Source: [Mycobacterium] nativiensis (lineage in GTDB: Bacteria > Actinomycetota > Actinomycetes > Mycobacteriales > Mycobacteriaceae). From it: a stretch of DNA of 64,000 nucleotides. The notes under the pieces are model-generated. The model was given only the letters and a program-made list of their open reading frames with translations, had not been told where the DNA came from and made no database searches. Positions 17,549 to 28,115 of the stretch are shown here, piece by piece. Made by a program: the position numbers and the translations under genes. Location of the stretch: assembly GCF_020172685.1 (NCBI RefSeq), contig NZ_CP083986.1:4544158-4608157 (forward strand), written 5' to 3'. Positions within the stretch are counted from its first letter, which is position 1, and every line of letters begins with the position of its first letter.

Positions 17549-18469
17549 ATCGGCTGCCATCAGCTCGGAGGCCGAGAAGGTCCGCCCCGGGTCGCGCCCG
17601 GCGAAGTAGTTCGCCAGCGTGTCGGACAACCCGGCAGGGTCCCAAGCCTGACTGCCGGCGCTGAACTTTCGTTCCACCGTCGGGGCAGCCATCAGCGTCA
17701 CCTCAGGTCCGTAGACCACAAAGACCTGTCCGTTGACCGAAGCCGAGGCGGGCGATGCGAGGAACCGGACCAGGGTCACCACGTGCTCGGGCGACAGCGG
17801 GTCGACCTCGCCTTCGCCGACCTTGGCCTCACCGAACACATCGGCGGTCATCGCGGTGCGGGCGCGCGGGCAGATCGCGTTGGCGGTGACGCCGTAGCGA
17901 CTCAGCGCCCGGCTCGCCGACAGCGTCAGTGCCGTGATCCCCGCCTTGGCCGCGCCGTAGTTGGCCTGGCCGACCGGGCCCATCAGGCCGGCCTCCGAGG
18001 AGGTGTTGACGATGCGGCCATAAACAGTCCCGCCGGTTCCGTCTGAATCCTTGGCCTTCTGGCGCCAGTAGGCGGCCGCATTGCGGGTCAGCAGGAAGTG
18101 CCCGCGCAGGTGCACCGCGATCACGGCGTCGAAGTCGTCGTCGGACATGTTGAACAGCATCCGGTCCCGGGTGATCCCGGCGTTGTTGACGACGATGCTC
18201 AGCCCGCCCAGGCCGTCGGCGGTGCTGACCAACTCGTCGGCGGTGGACCGCTGGCTGATGTCACCGGCGACCGGCACACCCTTGCCGCCGGCCGCAGCGA
18301 TCTCGTCGATGACATCCGAGGACTCCAGTGCAGGAGCGATGTCGTTGACCACCACGGTCGCCCCGGAACGGGCCAGCCCGATCGCCTCTGCCCGGCCCAA
18401 CCCGGCGGCCGCACCGGTCACCACGGCGACCTTTCCGGACAGATCGATCGTGTTGTCGTTCGCAGTCAT
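17546..18469 (-). CDS. hsd4A: 17-beta-hydroxysteroid / 3-hydroxyacyl-CoA dehydrogenase Hsd4A
   Basis: This 307-residue SDR has TGAAAGLG (18-25), NNAG, a TSSEAGLMG serine segment and YGAAK. It resembles Rv3502c/Hsd4A, directly upstream of mce4 as here. Hsd4A-type enzymes oxidise the 17-beta-hydroxysteroid and/or the 3-hydroxyacyl-CoA intermediate of sterol side-chain beta-oxidation. The C-terminal extension of about 40 residues after the Rossmann fold is characteristic of the MFE-2-like dehydrogenase group. It probably shares the transcript starting at the KstR site near 18880. Confidence 0.88.
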   Translation of the reverse strand: MTANDNTIDLSGKVAVVTGAAAGLGRAEAIGLARSGATVVVNDIAPALESSDVIDEIAAAGGKGVPVAGDISQRSTADELVSTADGLGGLSIVVNNAGITRDRMLFNMSDDDFDAVIAVHLRGHFLLTRNAAAYWRQKAKDSDGTGGTVYGRIVNTSSEAGLMGPVGQANYGAAKAGITALTLSASRALSRYGVTANAICPRARTAMTADVFGEAKVGEGEVDPLSPEHVVTLVRFLASPASASVNGQVFVVYGPEVTLMAAPTVERKFSAGSQAWDPAGLSDTLANYFAGRDPGRTFSASELMAAD

Positions 18470-18559
18470 TACGCCGCTCCTGTTCGTCGCCTTCTAGCCG
18501 GCCACGCCCTCGTCGCCGCCCGCGGTTATGAATACCTCTAGTCGTTTGCCAGTGGGAGG

Positions 18560-18754
18560 TTAGTCCTCGACCCGCCGCAGTGCCGCCCGCGGGCACTCGG
18601 CGATGGCCTGTTCGGCATGGGCTTCACGGTCGGCAGGCACCGGCGCGATCTTGACGACGGCCTGCTCGTCGTCGTTCAGTTCGAACAGGTCGGGGTCGAT
18701 TCCAACGCAAATCGCATTGCCCTCGCAACGATCCAGATCCACCTCAACGCGCAT
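18560..18754 (-). CDS. fdxD: 3Fe-4S ferredoxin FdxD
   Basis: The 64-residue acidic protein has a CxxxxxC pair (C10, C16 counting from this start) and a later ECP, the ligand pattern of single-cluster 3Fe-4S ferredoxins that feed P450s or oxygenases. Rv3503c (FdxD) is in the same place. The ATG at 18754 has AGGAG six bases upstream; a GTG one codon earlier is possible. It may supply electrons to a sterol P450 or another KstR-regulon enzyme. Confidence 0.9.
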   Translation of the reverse strand: MRVEVDLDRCEGNAICVGIDPDLFELNDDEQAVVKIAPVPADREAHAEQAIAECPRAALRRVED

Positions 18755-18875
18755 CACAATCTCCTGTAGAAAGCCTGCGTCGGCCGATCATTTCCGGCCG
18801 CCATCGTCCGCTACTGCCACCATACGATCCAACAGCCCGTACACGCGATGGGCCAGGGCCGTTGGACCCCGAGAC

Positions 18876-18889
18876 TAGAACGTGTTACA
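18876..18889. promoter_or_regulatory. KstR operator between fdxD and fadE26, exact match
   Basis: TAGAACGTGTTACA matches the consensus at every fixed base. It sits in the divergent promoter between fdxD-hsd4A (minus) and fadE26-fadE27 (plus) and can control both. Confidence 0.85.
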
Positions 18890-18945
18890 ACGAGCTATCG
18901 CAATGAATCTTATCGTGACCACGATCACCAGCGAAGGACGACCCG

Positions 18946-20124
<1,179 letters not shown>

Positions 20125-20159
20125 TCTGACACCTAAACGGACTTGGAGGCATAGCACTC

Positions 20160-21257
20160 ATGGACTTCACCACTACCGAAGCGGCCCAAGACCTCTCGGG
20201 CCTGGTCAGCACCATCGTGGACGCGGTGTGCACGCCCGAGCACCAGCGCGAGTTGGACGGGCTGGAGCAGCGCGTCGACACCGACCTGTGGCGCAAGCTC
20301 GTCGACGCCGACGTCGTGTCCAGCGCGGCCAGTGAATCGCTCGGCGGCGGCGGGTTCGGCGTGCTGGAGCAGTCGGCGATCCTGACCGCACTGGGGCGCC
20401 AGCTGGCCGCGGTGCCGTACCTGGATTCGGTGGTGTTGGCCGCCGGGGCGCTGGCGAAGTTCGGCTCCGCCGAGCTGCAGCAGGCCTGGGGCGCACCGGC
20501 CGTCTCCGGCGAGAAGATCCTGACCGCCGCGCTGGACGGCGACATGGGTGAAGGACCTGTGCGGGCCGCCACTTCGGGCGCCGGTTTCCGGCTGACCGGC
20601 AGCCGCACCCAGGTCGCGTTCGCCCCGGCGGCAGACGCCTTCCTGGTGCCGGCCGAAACCGATTCCGGCATCAGCGTTTTCCTGGTGGCCGCCACCGACC
20701 CCGGCGTGACCGTGACCCCGCTGCAGACCACCGGGCTGGGCAGCGTCGGACACCTCGACCTGTCCGGAACCGAGTTGGAGGCCGGCCGGCTGGTCGGCGG
20801 CGCCGAGGTGCTCGAGCACCTGACCACCCTGACCGCGCTGGGACGCAGCGCCTACCAGTTGGGTGTCCTGGAGCGCGGCTTGGCGCTGACCGCCGAGTAC
20901 GCCCGCGAGCGTGAACAGTTCGACAAGCCGATCGGCAGCTTCCAGGCGGTGTCGCAGCGGCTGGCCGACGGCTACATCGACGTCAAGGGCCTGCGGCTCA
21001 CGTTGACCCAGGCGGCATGGCGCGTCGGCGAGGGGCTGCCCGCGTCCACCGACGTGGCCACCGCCGCGTTCTGGGCCGCTGAGGCCGGGCACCGGGTGGC
21101 GCACAGCATCGTGCACATCCACGGCGGGGTCGGCATCGACATCGACCACCCGATCCACCGCTACTTCCTGGCCGCCAAGCAGACCGAGTTCGCGCTCGGC
21201 GGCGCCACCGGGCAGTTGCTGGCCATCGGCCGCGAACTGGCCGAGACCCCGGTCTAG
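20160..21257 (+). CDS. fadE27: Acyl-CoA dehydrogenase FadE27 (ChsE5)
   Basis: The 365-residue beta subunit has the acyl-CoA dehydrogenase fold, with REQFDKPIGSFQAVSQRLAD and HIHGGVGIDIDHPIHRYF toward the C-terminus for FAD/ADP contacts, but no obvious NHER-type catalytic glutamate. This matches the known division of labour in which FadE26 provides the base and FadE27 completes the FAD site. It directly follows fadE26. Confidence 0.92.
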   Translation: MDFTTTEAAQDLSGLVSTIVDAVCTPEHQRELDGLEQRVDTDLWRKLVDADVVSSAASESLGGGGFGVLEQSAILTALGRQLAAVPYLDSVVLAAGALAKFGSAELQQAWGAPAVSGEKILTAALDGDMGEGPVRAATSGAGFRLTGSRTQVAFAPAADAFLVPAETDSGISVFLVAATDPGVTVTPLQTTGLGSVGHLDLSGTELEAGRLVGGAEVLEHLTTLTALGRSAYQLGVLERGLALTAEYAREREQFDKPIGSFQAVSQRLADGYIDVKGLRLTLTQAAWRVGEGLPASTDVATAAFWAAEAGHRVAHSIVHIHGGVGIDIDHPIHRYFLAAKQTEFALGGATGQLLAIGRELAETPV

Positions 21258-21300
21258 CGGCGATCGCAAGCGTGACGAAGTCACGCGCCGCGGATCGCCG
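21258..21300. terminator. Nested hairpin after fadE27
   Basis: CGGCGATC at 21258 pairs with GATCGCCG at 21293, and inside it GCGTGAC-GAA-GTCACGC (21270-21286) is a perfect stem-loop. It lies between the fadE27 stop and the convergent SnoaL-like gene and probably ends both transcripts. No U-tract is present. Confidence 0.6.
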
Positions 21301-21319
21301 CCATGGCCCTAGGGCGGTT

Positions 21320-21802
21320 TCAGCGTTGCAGCGCTTCCCCGAACGTCACCTTGAAGCCGGGGATGTCCGACAGCGGCATGGTGGCATCGTAGGTGCGCTG
21401 ATATCCGGTGGAGCTGATCTTCCAGCCGTCGGCGGTGCGGCGGTAGGTGTCGTGATAGAACGCGGCGCCGATGAGCATCAGGTTGTAGTCGGGCATGATC
21501 ACCCGGTCCTGCAGGTACCAGATTCCGGTGGCGCTGTCCGGTGCGGTCAGGGTGATCTCCGGGTGGTCGACCCGGTGTTCGCTGATCATGGTTCCCGGCA
21601 GGGAGGTACGCATGAACGCCACCAGCGAGTCGCGGTCGGTGAAGGTGTGATCGCTGCCCATCGACTTGCCGTAGTCGGCGGTGACATCCTCGGCCAGCGT
21701 GTCGGCGAAGTCGTCCCAGTGCTTGGTGTCCAGCGCCCGCAGGTAGCGGTACTTGACCTGTTTGATGGCGTCGATCGCTGCGAAAGTCTCGAAATCGGTC
21801 AC
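21320..21802 (-). CDS. SnoaL-like / nuclear transport factor 2 fold protein
   Basis: The 160-residue product has the NTF2-like cone fold signature: IDAIKQVKYRYLRALDTKHWDDFADTLAED at the N-terminus and a DTYRRTADGWKISSTGYQRTY strand at the C-terminus, as in SnoaL_4 and ketosteroid-isomerase-like proteins. Members include hydratases, isomerases and binding proteins; I cannot choose. It is divergent from fadD17 with a 29-bp gap, which suggests shared regulation and a role near sterol or acyl-CoA metabolism. Confidence 0.8.
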   Translation of the reverse strand: MTDFETFAAIDAIKQVKYRYLRALDTKHWDDFADTLAEDVTADYGKSMGSDHTFTDRDSLVAFMRTSLPGTMISEHRVDHPEITLTAPDSATGIWYLQDRVIMPDYNLMLIGAAFYHDTYRRTADGWKISSTGYQRTYDATMPLSDIPGFKVTFGEALQR

Positions 21803-21831
21803 CGCTCCATTGCAGCACTAATCTGACGACC

Positions 21832-23352
21832 ATGTCAGCACCGGCGCTCATCGACGAACAGATCACCGTCACCAAACTGCTTGCCCCGCTGGCCGAGGTC
21901 GATGATCGCGGCGTGTATTTCGAGGACTCGTTCGTCAGCTGGCGCGACCACATCGCCGCCGGGGCCAGGCTGGGTGCCGCGCTGACCGCACGCCTGGACC
22001 CCGACAAGCCGCCGCACGTCGGCGTTCTGCTGGGCAATACCCCGCTGTTCTCGACCGTGCTGGTGGCGGCGGCGCTGACCGGGCTGGTCCCGGTGGGCTT
22101 GAACCCCACCCGCCGGGGAGCCGCTCTGGAGCGGGACGTGGCCCACGCCGACTGCCAGCTGGTGCTCACCGACAACACCGCCGGGGTGGACATCGCGGGC
22201 GCGATCGACGTCGAATCATCTTCGTGGGCTTCGGAGTTGGCCGCTCACGACGGGACGCCGGTGACGTTCCGCGACGCCGACCCCGACGATCTGTTCATGC
22301 TGATCTTCACCTCCGGGACCAGTGGTGATCCGAAAGCGGTGCGCTGCACCCAGTGGAAGGCGGCGTTCCCCGGGGTGCTGCTCTCGCAGCGTTTCGGGCT
22401 GGGTCCGTCGGATGTCTGCTATCTGTCGATGCCGCTGTTCCATTCCAACGCGGTGATGGCGGGCTGGTCGGTGGCGGCGGCCGCGGGCGCGTCAGTCGCG
22501 TTGCGGCGCAAGTTCTCCGCGTCCGGATTCATTCCGGATGTGCGGCGATTCGGCGCCACCTACGCCAATTACGTCGGCAAGCCGCTGTCGTATGTGCTGG
22601 CCACCCCGGAGCAGGCCGACGACGCCGACAATCCGCTGCGTACCCTGTACGGCAACGAAGGCGCGCCGCGGGATTTGGAGCGATTCGCGGCCCGATTCGG
22701 CTGCACCGTCATCGATGCCTTCGGATCCACCGAAGGCGGAGTGGCGATCGCGCGCACCCCGGACACCCCGGCCGGAGCGCTGGGTCCCCTGGTCGACGGG
22801 AACGCGATCATCGACGTCGACACCGGACAGGAATGCCCGCCCGGGGTGGTGGGCGAGCTGGTGAACCTGGCTGGGCGCGGCCAATTCCGCGGCTACTACC
22901 GCGATCCGGACGCCGAGGCGCAGCGGATGGCCGGCGGTATCTACCACACCGGCGACCTGGCCTACCGCGACGAAGCCGGCTACGCCTATTTCGCCGGCCG
23001 GCTCGGCGACTGGATGCGGGTGGACGGCGAGAACCTGGGCACCGCACCGATCGAGCGGATCCTGTTGCGGCACAATGATGTCGCCCACGTTGCGGTATAT
23101 CCGATCCCGGACCCCGCGGTCGGCGATCAGGTGATGGCCGCTGTGGTGTTGGCCCGCGGAGCGTCGTTCGACGCCGAGGCCTTCCGCGCGTTCCTGGCCG
23201 AGCAGCCCGACCTGGGGCCCAAGCAGTGGCCGTCGTACGTGCGGGTGATGGCCGAGCTGCCGCGCACCGAGACGTTCAAGGTGCTCAAGCGAGTTTTGTC
23301 CGCCGAGGGCACCGAGTGCGCCGACCCGGTTTTCCTCATCGCCGGCCGCTGA
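21832..23352 (+). CDS. fadD17: Acyl-CoA synthetase FadD17
   Basis: The 506-residue ligase belongs to the AMP-binding superfamily, with the P-loop IFTSGTSGDPKAVRC, GSTEGG (A5 region), YHTGDLAYRDEAGY (A7) and a C-terminal lysine in ETFKVLKRVL. FadD17 of M. tuberculosis activates a five-carbon sterol side chain (C24 acid) to its CoA thioester. Position after fadE26/fadE27 and length match Rv3506. Confidence 0.9.
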   Translation: MSAPALIDEQITVTKLLAPLAEVDDRGVYFEDSFVSWRDHIAAGARLGAALTARLDPDKPPHVGVLLGNTPLFSTVLVAAALTGLVPVGLNPTRRGAALERDVAHADCQLVLTDNTAGVDIAGAIDVESSSWASELAAHDGTPVTFRDADPDDLFMLIFTSGTSGDPKAVRCTQWKAAFPGVLLSQRFGLGPSDVCYLSMPLFHSNAVMAGWSVAAAAGASVALRRKFSASGFIPDVRRFGATYANYVGKPLSYVLATPEQADDADNPLRTLYGNEGAPRDLERFAARFGCTVIDAFGSTEGGVAIARTPDTPAGALGPLVDGNAIIDVDTGQECPPGVVGELVNLAGRGQFRGYYRDPDAEAQRMAGGIYHTGDLAYRDEAGYAYFAGRLGDWMRVDGENLGTAPIERILLRHNDVAHVAVYPIPDPAVGDQVMAAVVLARGASFDAEAFRAFLAEQPDLGPKQWPSYVRVMAELPRTETFKVLKRVLSAEGTECADPVFLIAGR

Positions 23353-23504
23353 GGCCGTAGCCCGTGGGTCCCCAGGCTGTTCGAGTCCGGAACTTTCGCG
23401 AACCCATCGTGCATGCACCAACGCAGCTCATGGTCCACTCGGCCGTTATTTAGCCACTCTACTTAATCTGGGTTGGGTCAACATCCAGAAGAGGAGTAAC
23501 GCCC

Positions 23505-24119
23505 ATGTGCTACGACGCATTCGGTAGTGGGCCCGGCTTCGGTTGGCCCGGATTTGGTCGCGGCCCGGGACACGGGCACTGCGGCCCGGGACACGGCGAT
23601 TCGGGATTCGGCTTCGGTCACGACGGACCGGGATTCGGTTTCGGTGGGAGTGACTTCGGCTCGCGCAGGTTCGGACTTAAGCGCGTGGCGTTCGGCACGC
23701 TGGCACTGCTGCTCGACGGTCCCGCCGATGCCGCCCAGATCGTGGAGCGGGTCTCCGCGGCCAGCGGCGGCGCTTTCGCCCCGCCTCGGGAGATCGTGGA
23801 ACTCGCGTTCGGCCTGCTCGCAGGCCGCGGTCTGGTCACGTTGGACGGCGACGTGGCCACGCTGAGCGAACTCGGCAAGAACTTGTTGAGCTGGCGCGGC
23901 GTGAGCAGTGAGACCGCCCACGCGTTCCTGGCTCGGGCCGGGCAATTCGGCGACGTCATCAAGATCCGGTGGGGCTTGGTCGAACTGGCCGGTTTGGCCC
24001 GCAAGATCTTCTTCTCGGGTACTGACGAGCAGAAGGCCAAGCTCGCCGAAGCCCGGACCGAAATTCTGACAGCGATCGATAAAGCGAAGAAATCGCTGTA
24101 CAGCGCACTCGCTACGTAA
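23505..24119 (+). CDS. PadR-like winged-helix regulator with Gly/His-rich N-terminus
   Basis: The 204-residue protein starts with about 50 residues of GPGFGWPGFG-type repeats containing several histidines and one CGPGHG, then a winged-helix domain (FGTLALLLDGPADAAQIVERV, GLLAGRGLVTLDGDVATLSELG), then a C-terminal helical dimerisation arm ending KAKKSLYSALAT. This is the PadR layout; glycine/histidine-rich leaders occur in actinobacterial PadR-type proteins and could bind metal. GAGGAG precedes the start. Target unknown; the gene stands alone with a terminator-like hairpin after it. Confidence 0.7.
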   Translation: MCYDAFGSGPGFGWPGFGRGPGHGHCGPGHGDSGFGFGHDGPGFGFGGSDFGSRRFGLKRVAFGTLALLLDGPADAAQIVERVSAASGGAFAPPREIVELAFGLLAGRGLVTLDGDVATLSELGKNLLSWRGVSSETAHAFLARAGQFGDVIKIRWGLVELAGLARKIFFSGTDEQKAKLAEARTEILTAIDKAKKSLYSALAT

Positions 24120-24127
24120 CGGTCGAC

Positions 24128-24166
24128 CCGCTTACCGGCCCGCAAGACATTCGGGCCGATAAGCGG
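24128..24166. terminator. Stem-loop after the PadR-like gene
   Basis: CCGCTTACCGGCCCG and CGGGCCGATAAGCGG form a 15-bp stem with one mismatch and a 9-nt loop, starting nine bases after the stop codon. Likely an intrinsic terminator of the mycobacterial type without a U-run. Confidence 0.65.
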
Positions 24167-24241
24167 TGGGCGCCCGCCAAGCAGGTGGGCGCACCGAGCG
24201 GCCATCGCCGTTTCGGCCGATCTGCGCGCAATACTGAGGCA

Positions 24242-25039
24242 ATGCCTGTTCGCCGAGTGCTCGTCGCGGCCCTGGCCGCCGTCCTGACCCTGGCCTCCCC
24301 CATTTCGCCGGCCTCCCCCGCGTCCGCCGAACCTCTGCAGACCTCGTTCGCGCGACTGGCCGGCACCATTCGCGCCACCATCGGCATCGCCTACGCCCCG
24401 GTCGGACAGAACGGGGCGGGCACGCTCGGCAACCTGCAGAACGGCGCCGCCTGGTCGACCATCAAGGTGCCGCTGGCGATCGCAGCGATCCACGCCAACA
24501 GCCCGAACGCCCAAGACCTGGCCGCCAGGGCCGTCACCGCCTCCGACAACGACGCCGCCGAGAAGCTGTGGTCCGAGCTCGGGCCGGCACCGCAGGCCGC
24601 TCAGCAGGTGCAGGCCGTTTTGCGAGCCGGCGGCGACACCGGCACCGCAGTCGAGTCGCGGCGGCTACGCCCTGAATTCAGTGCGTTCGGCCAGACCCAG
24701 TGGCCACTGGCCCGCCAGGCCGTGTTCGCCGCCCACCTGCCGTGTATGGCCGTTGCCGCACCCGTCTACAGCCTGATGAACAACACCGTCCCCGATCAGC
24801 GCTGGGGTCTGGCCAGCATCGCCGCCCCGACCAAGGGCGGCTGGGGTCCCGGTCCGGGCGGCGGCTATCTGGTGCGGCAGTTCGGCGTGGTGGGCACACC
24901 GCACGGCCAGCTGGCGGTGGCACTGGCCGCCCAACCCAACAACGGCAGCTTCGATTCCGGCGTGGCCGCACTCAACCAGATGACCGAGTGGCTCAAAGCC
25001 AATGCCGCCGCGCTACCGGGTGGCCGCTGCGGAAGGTAG
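24242..25039 (+). CDS. Exported class A beta-lactamase-fold serine hydrolase-like protein
   Basis: From the ATG at 24242 the product is 265 residues with a signal peptide (VLVAALAAVLTLASPISP, cleavage near residue 29). The mature part has the penicilloyl-transferase motif set: STIK (S72, K75), SDN (101-103) and a KGGWG segment in place of KTG. This fits the beta-lactamase/DD-peptidase superfamily, but overall similarity to true beta-lactamases looks low, so it may be a transpeptidase-like or substrate-binding protein outside the membrane. It precedes gabD2 by 42 bp. Confidence 0.75.
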   Translation: MPVRRVLVAALAAVLTLASPISPASPASAEPLQTSFARLAGTIRATIGIAYAPVGQNGAGTLGNLQNGAAWSTIKVPLAIAAIHANSPNAQDLAARAVTASDNDAAEKLWSELGPAPQAAQQVQAVLRAGGDTGTAVESRRLRPEFSAFGQTQWPLARQAVFAAHLPCMAVAAPVYSLMNNTVPDQRWGLASIAAPTKGGWGPGPGGGYLVRQFGVVGTPHGQLAVALAAQPNNGSFDSGVAALNQMTEWLKANAAALPGGRCGR

Positions 25040-25081
25040 GTTGGCCCCTAACCGCTTGTTACCAGCGAGTAGGAGATCGCC

Positions 25082-26635
25082 ATGCCCGCCCCATCCGCCG
25101 CAGACTTCGACCGGCTGCGTCAACTGGTCGCCATCGCCGATATCGACGCCCGGCAGTCCCGGACCATCGACGAGGTTTTCACCGGTAAGGCGCTGACCAC
25201 GATCCCGATCGGCACCGCCGAGGATGTGACGGCGGCGTTCGCCAAGGCCCGTGCCGCACAGCAGCAGTGGGCGGCACGCAGCGTCAAGGAGCGCGGCGCG
25301 ATCATCGAGCGCTACCGCGACCTGGTGATCGCCAACCGGGACTTCCTGATGGATGTCGCCCAGGCCGAGACCGGCAAGGCGCGTTCGGCGGCCCAGGAAG
25401 AGATCCTCGACATCATGCTCAACGCGCGCTACTACGCGCGTCAGGCCACCAAGCTGCTGGCCTCCAAGCGGGTGCCGGGCCTGCTGCCGGGCATCGTCAA
25501 GACCGTGGTCAATCACCACCCCAAGGGCGTCGTGGGCGTCATCTCGCCGTGGAACTACCCGATGACGCTGTCGATTTCGGATGCCATTCCCGCCCTGCTG
25601 GCCGGCAACGCGGTAGTGGTCAAGCCGGACAGCCAGACTCCCTACTGCACACTGGCCAACGCCGAGCTGCTGTATCAGGCGGGGCTGCCCCGCGACGTGT
25701 TCGCGGTGGTGCCCGGCCCCGGCTCGGTGGTGGGTACCGCGATCGTGAATCAGTGCGACTACCTGATGTTCACCGGTTCCAGCGCAACCGGCCGCTCCCT
25801 GGCCGAGCAGTGCGGCTCCCGACTGATCGGATTCTCCGCGGAGCTGGGCGGCAAGAACCCGATGATCGTCACCAAAGGCGCGAACCTGGCCGAGGTCGCC
25901 AAGGCCGCCACCCGTGCCTGCTTCTCCAACGCCGGGCAGCTGTGCATCTCCATCGAGCGGATCTACGTCGAGCGCGACGTCGCCGACGAGTTCGCCGCGA
26001 AGTTCGCCGAGCAGGTGCGCGCCATGAAGCTCTCGAACGCCTACGACTTCTCCGCCGACATGGGCAGCCTGATCTCCGAAGATCAGATCAAGACGATCTC
26101 GAACCACGTCGACGACGCAAAGGCCAAGGGCGCCAAGGTCATCGCCGGCGGTAACGCCCGCCCCGACATCGGCCCGCTGTTCTTCGAGCCGACCGTGCTG
26201 ACTGACGTCACCGACGAGATGGAGTGCGGGCGCAACGAGACGTTCGGTCCGGTGGTGTCCATCTACCCGGTCGACAGCGTCGACGAGGCCATCACCCGCG
26301 CCAACGACACCGAGTACGGGCTGAACGCCAGCGTATGGGCCGCCAGCAAGGCCCAGGGTGAGGCGATCGCCGCGAAGATCAAGTCCGGCACCGTCAACGT
26401 CGACGAGGGCTATGCGCTGGCGTTCGGGTCCACCGCGGCGCCGATGGGCGGGATGAAGGCCTCGGGAGTGGGCCGGCGTCACGGCGCCGACGGCATCCTC
26501 AAATACACCGAGTCGCAGACGGTCTCGACCGCCCGGATCCTGAACTTGGACCCGCCGCTGGGGATCTCGGCTCCGCTGTGGCAGAAGCTGCTGACCCCGA
26601 TGATCCGGATCGTGCAGGCGCTACCTGGCCGGTAG
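25082..26635 (+). CDS. gabD2: Succinate-semialdehyde dehydrogenase (NADP+) GabD2
   Basis: The 517-residue aldehyde dehydrogenase begins MPAPSAADFDRL and includes SPWNYPMTL, FTGSSATG for cofactor binding, the general-base glutamate in AELGGKNPM and the catalytic cysteine in NAGQLCIS. It closely resembles GabD2 (Rv1731) of M. tuberculosis (518 residues), which oxidises succinic semialdehyde to succinate with NADP. In M. tuberculosis gabD2 is not in this locus, so its placement here is a local difference. AGGAGATCGCC lies before the ATG. Confidence 0.85.
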   Translation: MPAPSAADFDRLRQLVAIADIDARQSRTIDEVFTGKALTTIPIGTAEDVTAAFAKARAAQQQWAARSVKERGAIIERYRDLVIANRDFLMDVAQAETGKARSAAQEEILDIMLNARYYARQATKLLASKRVPGLLPGIVKTVVNHHPKGVVGVISPWNYPMTLSISDAIPALLAGNAVVVKPDSQTPYCTLANAELLYQAGLPRDVFAVVPGPGSVVGTAIVNQCDYLMFTGSSATGRSLAEQCGSRLIGFSAELGGKNPMIVTKGANLAEVAKAATRACFSNAGQLCISIERIYVERDVADEFAAKFAEQVRAMKLSNAYDFSADMGSLISEDQIKTISNHVDDAKAKGAKVIAGGNARPDIGPLFFEPTVLTDVTDEMECGRNETFGPVVSIYPVDSVDEAITRANDTEYGLNASVWAASKAQGEAIAAKIKSGTVNVDEGYALAFGSTAAPMGGMKASGVGRRHGADGILKYTESQTVSTARILNLDPPLGISAPLWQKLLTPMIRIVQALPGR

Positions 26636-26720
26636 CTGAGAGCAACCTGTAGCCCCTTGTAGGGGTGTGCTGAGAGGTTTAGCGTCGCTGTCGTAGGCCG
26701 GCCCTGCGAAGGAGGCGGAC

Positions 26721-28115
26721 ATGCACGCATTTCGGACCTATCTGACCACCGGGATCGCAGTGCTGGGCGCCGGAATCGTCGCCGCCCCCGCCGCGGCGCC
26801 CGCGGTCGATGTCCAAGCCACACCGGTCCGACTGGCCAGCGGCGAGAACATCGCATTCGTCATCGGCGGCAGCGGGGACCCGATCCCGTCGGACGCCTAC
26901 GTCGAGACCAACAACACCCTCTACGTTCAGCCCAACTTCCCCGGCTACGTCCCGCAGGCATTGTTCACCCCCGAGGGCAACTACGCGCTCTATACCGGGG
27001 TCAAGAGCCTGACGCTGGACGAGTCCGAAGCCCAAGGCGTGACGATTCTCAAGGACGCGATCGAAAAGCAGGTCGCCGCAGGCAATCACGTCGCCGTCCT
27101 CGGCGACTCGCAGAGCTCCACCATCTCCTCGATGGTCATGAGTGAACTCGCCGCCGACCATATCTCCAAAGACGATGTCGGGTTCGTACTGTTGGCCGAC
27201 CCCAACCAGCCCGACGGGGGGCTGTTCGAGCGGTTGACCGGGGTGACCATCCCGAGCCTGGGAATCACGTTCAACGGCGCCACCCCCGACGACCTCTACC
27301 CCACCACCATCTACATGCAGGCCTACGACGGGTTTTCCGACGTCCCGCGCTACCCGATCAACTTCCTGGCGGACCTGAATTCGATTCTGGGAATTCAGTT
27401 CGTGCATCCGACCTATCAGGGTCTGACCGCCGAGCAGCTGGCGTCCGCGGTCAAGCTCGACACCGCCGGGGACACCATGACCACGTACTACGGGATTCCC
27501 CTGAGCGACGAGACGGTGCCGTATCTGCCGCTGCTGCAGCCACTGCTCCTGCTGCCCGGCATCGGCAAGCCACTCGCCGACCTGCTGCAGCCGATCCTGA
27601 CCCCACTGGTGAACTTGGGCTACGGCGACCCGGACTTCGGGTGGGACACCGGCCCGGCGAACGTGCCGACCCCGTTCGGGTTGTTCCCCGACACCGACAT
27701 GGTGACCAAGGCCTTCGACGAGGCGGCGGCCGGCGTGCCGACGGGGATCCAGGCGTTCACCAACGACCTGAGTTCACTGGATCTGTCGCACCTGTCGAGT
27801 TCCGCCGCGCCGGATGCGTTGAGCAGCCTCAGTTTCACCGACATCGTGAACTCCCTGACCGCGGCGTTCTCCACGGCGTATGCGGCGCTGCTGCCGACCG
27901 CCGATGTGATCACCGGGGTCACCACCACCATTCCGACCTATGACCTGCAATGGTTCACCGACGCCCTGCAGTCGGGCAACCTGCTGGAGGCGATCATGCA
28001 GCCGATCGCCAACAACACCTACCTGTACACGCTGGCCGCCGGCTTCGAAGCCTTCGCGCTGATCAGCACGGCGGAGTCGATCAGCGCCGACCTGTCCGGG
28101 CTTTTCCCCGGCTAG
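26721..28115 (+). CDS. Secreted PE-PPE domain protein (serine hydrolase fold)
   Basis: The 464-residue protein has a signal peptide ([21 protein letters not shown]), then a PE-PPE-type alpha/beta-hydrolase domain: [16 protein letters not shown] at the first strand, a GDSQSS nucleophile elbow near residue 130, and a later FVHPTYQG. It has no PE or PPE domain itself. PE-PPE domains act as esterases on short acyl esters or in complex-lipid assembly outside the cell. GAAGGAGGCGGAC gives a strong ribosome site. Its 3' end overlaps the convergent acyltransferase gene by 35 bases. Confidence 0.85.
   Translation: MHAFRTYLTTGIAVLGAGIVAAPAAAPAVDVQATPVRLASGENIAFVIGGSGDPIPSDAYVETNNTLYVQPNFPGYVPQALFTPEGNYALYTGVKSLTLDESEAQGVTILKDAIEKQVAAGNHVAVLGDSQSSTISSMVMSELAADHISKDDVGFVLLADPNQPDGGLFERLTGVTIPSLGITFNGATPDDLYPTTIYMQAYDGFSDVPRYPINFLADLNSILGIQFVHPTYQGLTAEQLASAVKLDTAGDTMTTYYGIPLSDETVPYLPLLQPLLLLPGIGKPLADLLQPILTPLVNLGYGDPDFGWDTGPANVPTPFGLFPDTDMVTKAFDEAAAGVPTGIQAFTNDLSSLDLSHLSSSAAPDALSSLSFTDIVNSLTAAFSTAYAALLPTADVITGVTTTIPTYDLQWFTDALQSGNLLEAIMQPIANNTYLYTLAAGFEAFALISTAESISADLSGLFPG

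Noticed and set aside
25013..26482. 489-aa minus-strand frame opposite gabD2
   Set aside because: Antisense shadow of a clear aldehyde dehydrogenase with all catalytic motifs.
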